DNA of 16,601 nt, from positions 1-16,601 of the forward strand of contig NYXF01000106.1 of NCBI GenBank assembly GCA_002685455.1, in the 5' to 3' direction. Position numbers and translations under genes: made by a program. The stretch comes from Porticoccus sp. Its GTDB lineage: Bacteria > Pseudomonadota > Gammaproteobacteria > Pseudomonadales > Porticoccaceae. The notes beneath the pieces are model-generated. The model was not told the DNA's origin, did not search any database, and worked only from the letters and a program-made list of their open reading frames with translations. Below are positions 15,565 to 16,601 of the stretch, in pieces; positions within the stretch are counted from its first letter, which is position 1, and each line of letters starts with the position of its first letter.

Positions 15565-16477
15565 TTTTAATGAGATTTTCAATAATGATGATTATATGTA
15601 CAGTTTAAGAATACAATCCTTTAAAGAAAAGTTCCCTCTTTATATAAAGCTGATGAGGCTTGATAAGCCGGTTGGAATTTTATTGCTCCTATGGCCAACT
15701 TTATGGGCTTTATGGCTATCAAGCGAAGGCATGCCGAGTATAAAAATACTTTTAATTTTTATACTCGGTGTAGTAATTATGCGCTCTGCGGGTTGCGTAA
15801 TAAATGATTTTGCGGACCGAGATATAGATGGTTATGTCAGACGAACAAATAGTCGCCCTATTCCTAATGGAGAGATTAGCCCGAGAGAAGCCATTATCAC
15901 CTTTTTATTTCTTTCAGTGTTAGCTCTCTCATTAGTTGCTTTTACGAATACACTGACTTTAAAGCTCTCATTTCTAGGCGCTTTTTTAGTAATAATTTAT
16001 CCATTTATGAAGAGGTATACCAATCTACCTCAGATCTTTTTAGGCGCTGCATTTGCCTGGAGTATACCTATGTCTTTTGCAGCTGTAACAAATAAAATAG
16101 ATGGTGGTCTATGGTTTCTATATCTAGCAGTTGTTATTTGGGCGGTAACTTATGATACTTTTTATGCTATGGCTGACAGGGCAGACGATTTGAAAATTGG
16201 CATTAAGTCGACAGCTATACTGTTCGGTGAAATGGATTTACGTATCACTGCATGCTTACAATTATTAGTTCTGATTCTACTTACTATGACCGGTAAATAT
16301 TTTGAACGTGGTATATGGTTCTACATATCTTTGATGTGTGTTGTTGCTTTGTTCACTTATCAGCAATATATAATACGTAACAGGGAACCTGCTAATTGCT
16401 TGAGTGCTTTTGTTAATAACAACTATGTTGGGCTAATTATTTTTATCGGCTTGGCCTTAGATTACCAGCTATCTTAA
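15557..16477 (+). CDS. ubiA: 4-hydroxybenzoate polyprenyltransferase
   Basis: UbiA is an inner-membrane prenyltransferase that attaches the polyprenyl tail to 4-hydroxybenzoate, the step after UbiC. It has eight to nine predicted membrane helices. The first Asp motif is NDFADRDID (83-91; Asp84, Asp87, Asp91) and the second is in YDTFYAMADRADDLKIG (Asp207, Asp210 and Asp211 region). WPTLWALW, YPFMKRYT and AFVNNNYVGL are conserved family blocks. It is 306 residues against 290 in E. coli, the excess being at the N-terminus. An internal ATG at 15596 would give a length nearer the family, so the start is uncertain. The ATG at 15557 overlaps ubiC by 8 bases. A perfect inverted repeat lies in the coding DNA at 15734-15768. 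Confidence 0.96.
   Translation: MSNFNEIFNNDDYMYSLRIQSFKEKFPLYIKLMRLDKPVGILLLLWPTLWALWLSSEGMPSIKILLIFILGVVIMRSAGCVINDFADRDIDGYVRRTNSRPIPNGEISPREAIITFLFLSVLALSLVAFTNTLTLKLSFLGAFLVIIYPFMKRYTNLPQIFLGAAFAWSIPMSFAAVTNKIDGGLWFLYLAVVIWAVTYDTFYAMADRADDLKIGIKSTAILFGEMDLRITACLQLLVLILLTMTGKYFERGIWFYISLMCVVALFTYQQYIIRNREPANCLSAFVNNNYVGLIIFIGLALDYQLS
15734..15768 (+). repeat. Perfect 14-bp inverted repeat (hairpin) inside ubiA
   Basis: CCGAGTATAAAAAT (15734-15747) and its exact complement ATTTTTATACTCGG (15755-15768) flank a 7-base loop ACTTTTA. In RNA, G-U pairs at 15733/15769 and 15732/15770 and an A-U pair at 15731/15771 could extend the stem to 17. It covers codons for the loop and second membrane helix of UbiA. 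The protein aligns without insertion there, so it is not an inserted element. There is no U-tract and no stop, so it is not an ordinary terminator. Confidence 0.85.
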
Positions 16478-16551
16478 TAAATGATTTACCATAGTAATTA
16501 TTTTTAGGGAGCGATCAAGAAATACTACATGTAATTTAGAGTGGTTATACT

Positions 16552-16601
16552 ATGTTTGATAAGACTATCCTAGTTGTAGATGACGAAGCTTCGATACGTG
16601 A
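16552..16601 (+). CDS. phoB: Response regulator, probably PhoB (first 16 codons only)
   Basis: The ATG at 16552 opens MFDKTILVVDDEASIR, which is the start of a receiver domain: beta-1 ILVV followed by the acidic pair DDE. It runs off the right edge. The PhoB assignment rests on position, since ubiC-ubiA-phoB-phoR is the Pseudomonas order, and on the resemblance to ILVVEDEAPIR of PhoB. No second half is available to exclude another response regulator. The 74-base gap after ubiA shows no recognisable Pho box (repeated CTGTCAT-like units). Confidence 0.7.
   Translation, partial: MFDKTILVVDDEASIR

Noticed and set aside
16546..16551. TATACT directly before the phoB-like ATG as a -10 box
   Set aside because: Transcription would start inside the coding region, after the ATG, so it cannot serve that start codon.
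1..16601. Mobile elements, CRISPR arrays, tRNA/rRNA genes, toxin-antitoxin or defence genes
   Set aside because: I read both strands for transposase-like frames, regularly spaced repeats, tRNA cloverleaf ends and defence-type domains and found none; the remaining small frames are antisense or shifted shadows of the listed genes.

Overview
The window is a compact, AT-rich bacterial chromosome segment made almost entirely of housekeeping genes. Gene content and order point to a gammaproteobacterium with Pseudomonadales/Cellvibrionales-like ancestry. The pointers are a FabY-type ketoacyl synthase, the sets gshB–yqgF–yggS–proC–yggT and gmk–rpoZ–spoT–ridA, and recG followed by ubiC–ubiA–phoB. Low GC, short intergenic gaps and missing members of normally conserved clusters suggest a streamlined or host-associated relative. 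That placement is inference from remembered gene orders, not from a search. I see no mobile elements, CRISPR arrays, tRNA or rRNA genes, and no stretch above 300 bases lacks a gene.

Layout. (1) 1-971, minus: 5' half of a FabY-like 3-oxoacyl-ACP synthase, cut by the window edge, divergent from (2) a GlxA/AraC-type regulator at 1090-2106. Their 118-bp shared spacer holds a 12-bp palindrome and a good sigma70-like promoter. (3) 2121-3458, minus: a PilJ-like chemoreceptor with almost no extracytoplasmic domain, divergent from (4) gshB, which begins a plus-strand run gshB–yqgF–yggS–proC–yggT (3668-7363). (5) rph on the minus strand converges on yggT and diverges from (6) gmk–rpoZ–spoT–ridA (8253-11830). 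(7) A YeeZ-like SDR gene on the minus strand overlaps the end of ridA. (8) recG, ubiC, ubiA and the first codons of a phoB-like response regulator run to the right edge.

The genes cover fatty-acid initiation (fabY), glutathione synthesis (gshB), rRNA processing (yqgF), PLP homeostasis and proline synthesis (yggS, proC), tRNA 3' maturation (rph), GTP/(p)ppGpp metabolism linked to RNA polymerase (gmk, rpoZ, spoT), enamine/imine detoxification (ridA), fork rescue (recG) and ubiquinone synthesis (ubiC, ubiA).

Nothing here is a clearly new multi-gene system. The items most worth a second look are the chemoreceptor that has lost its sensor domain and its usual pil-chp neighbours, the fabY/regulator pair with its palindrome and near-leaderless promoter, and a perfect 14-bp inverted repeat inside ubiA.
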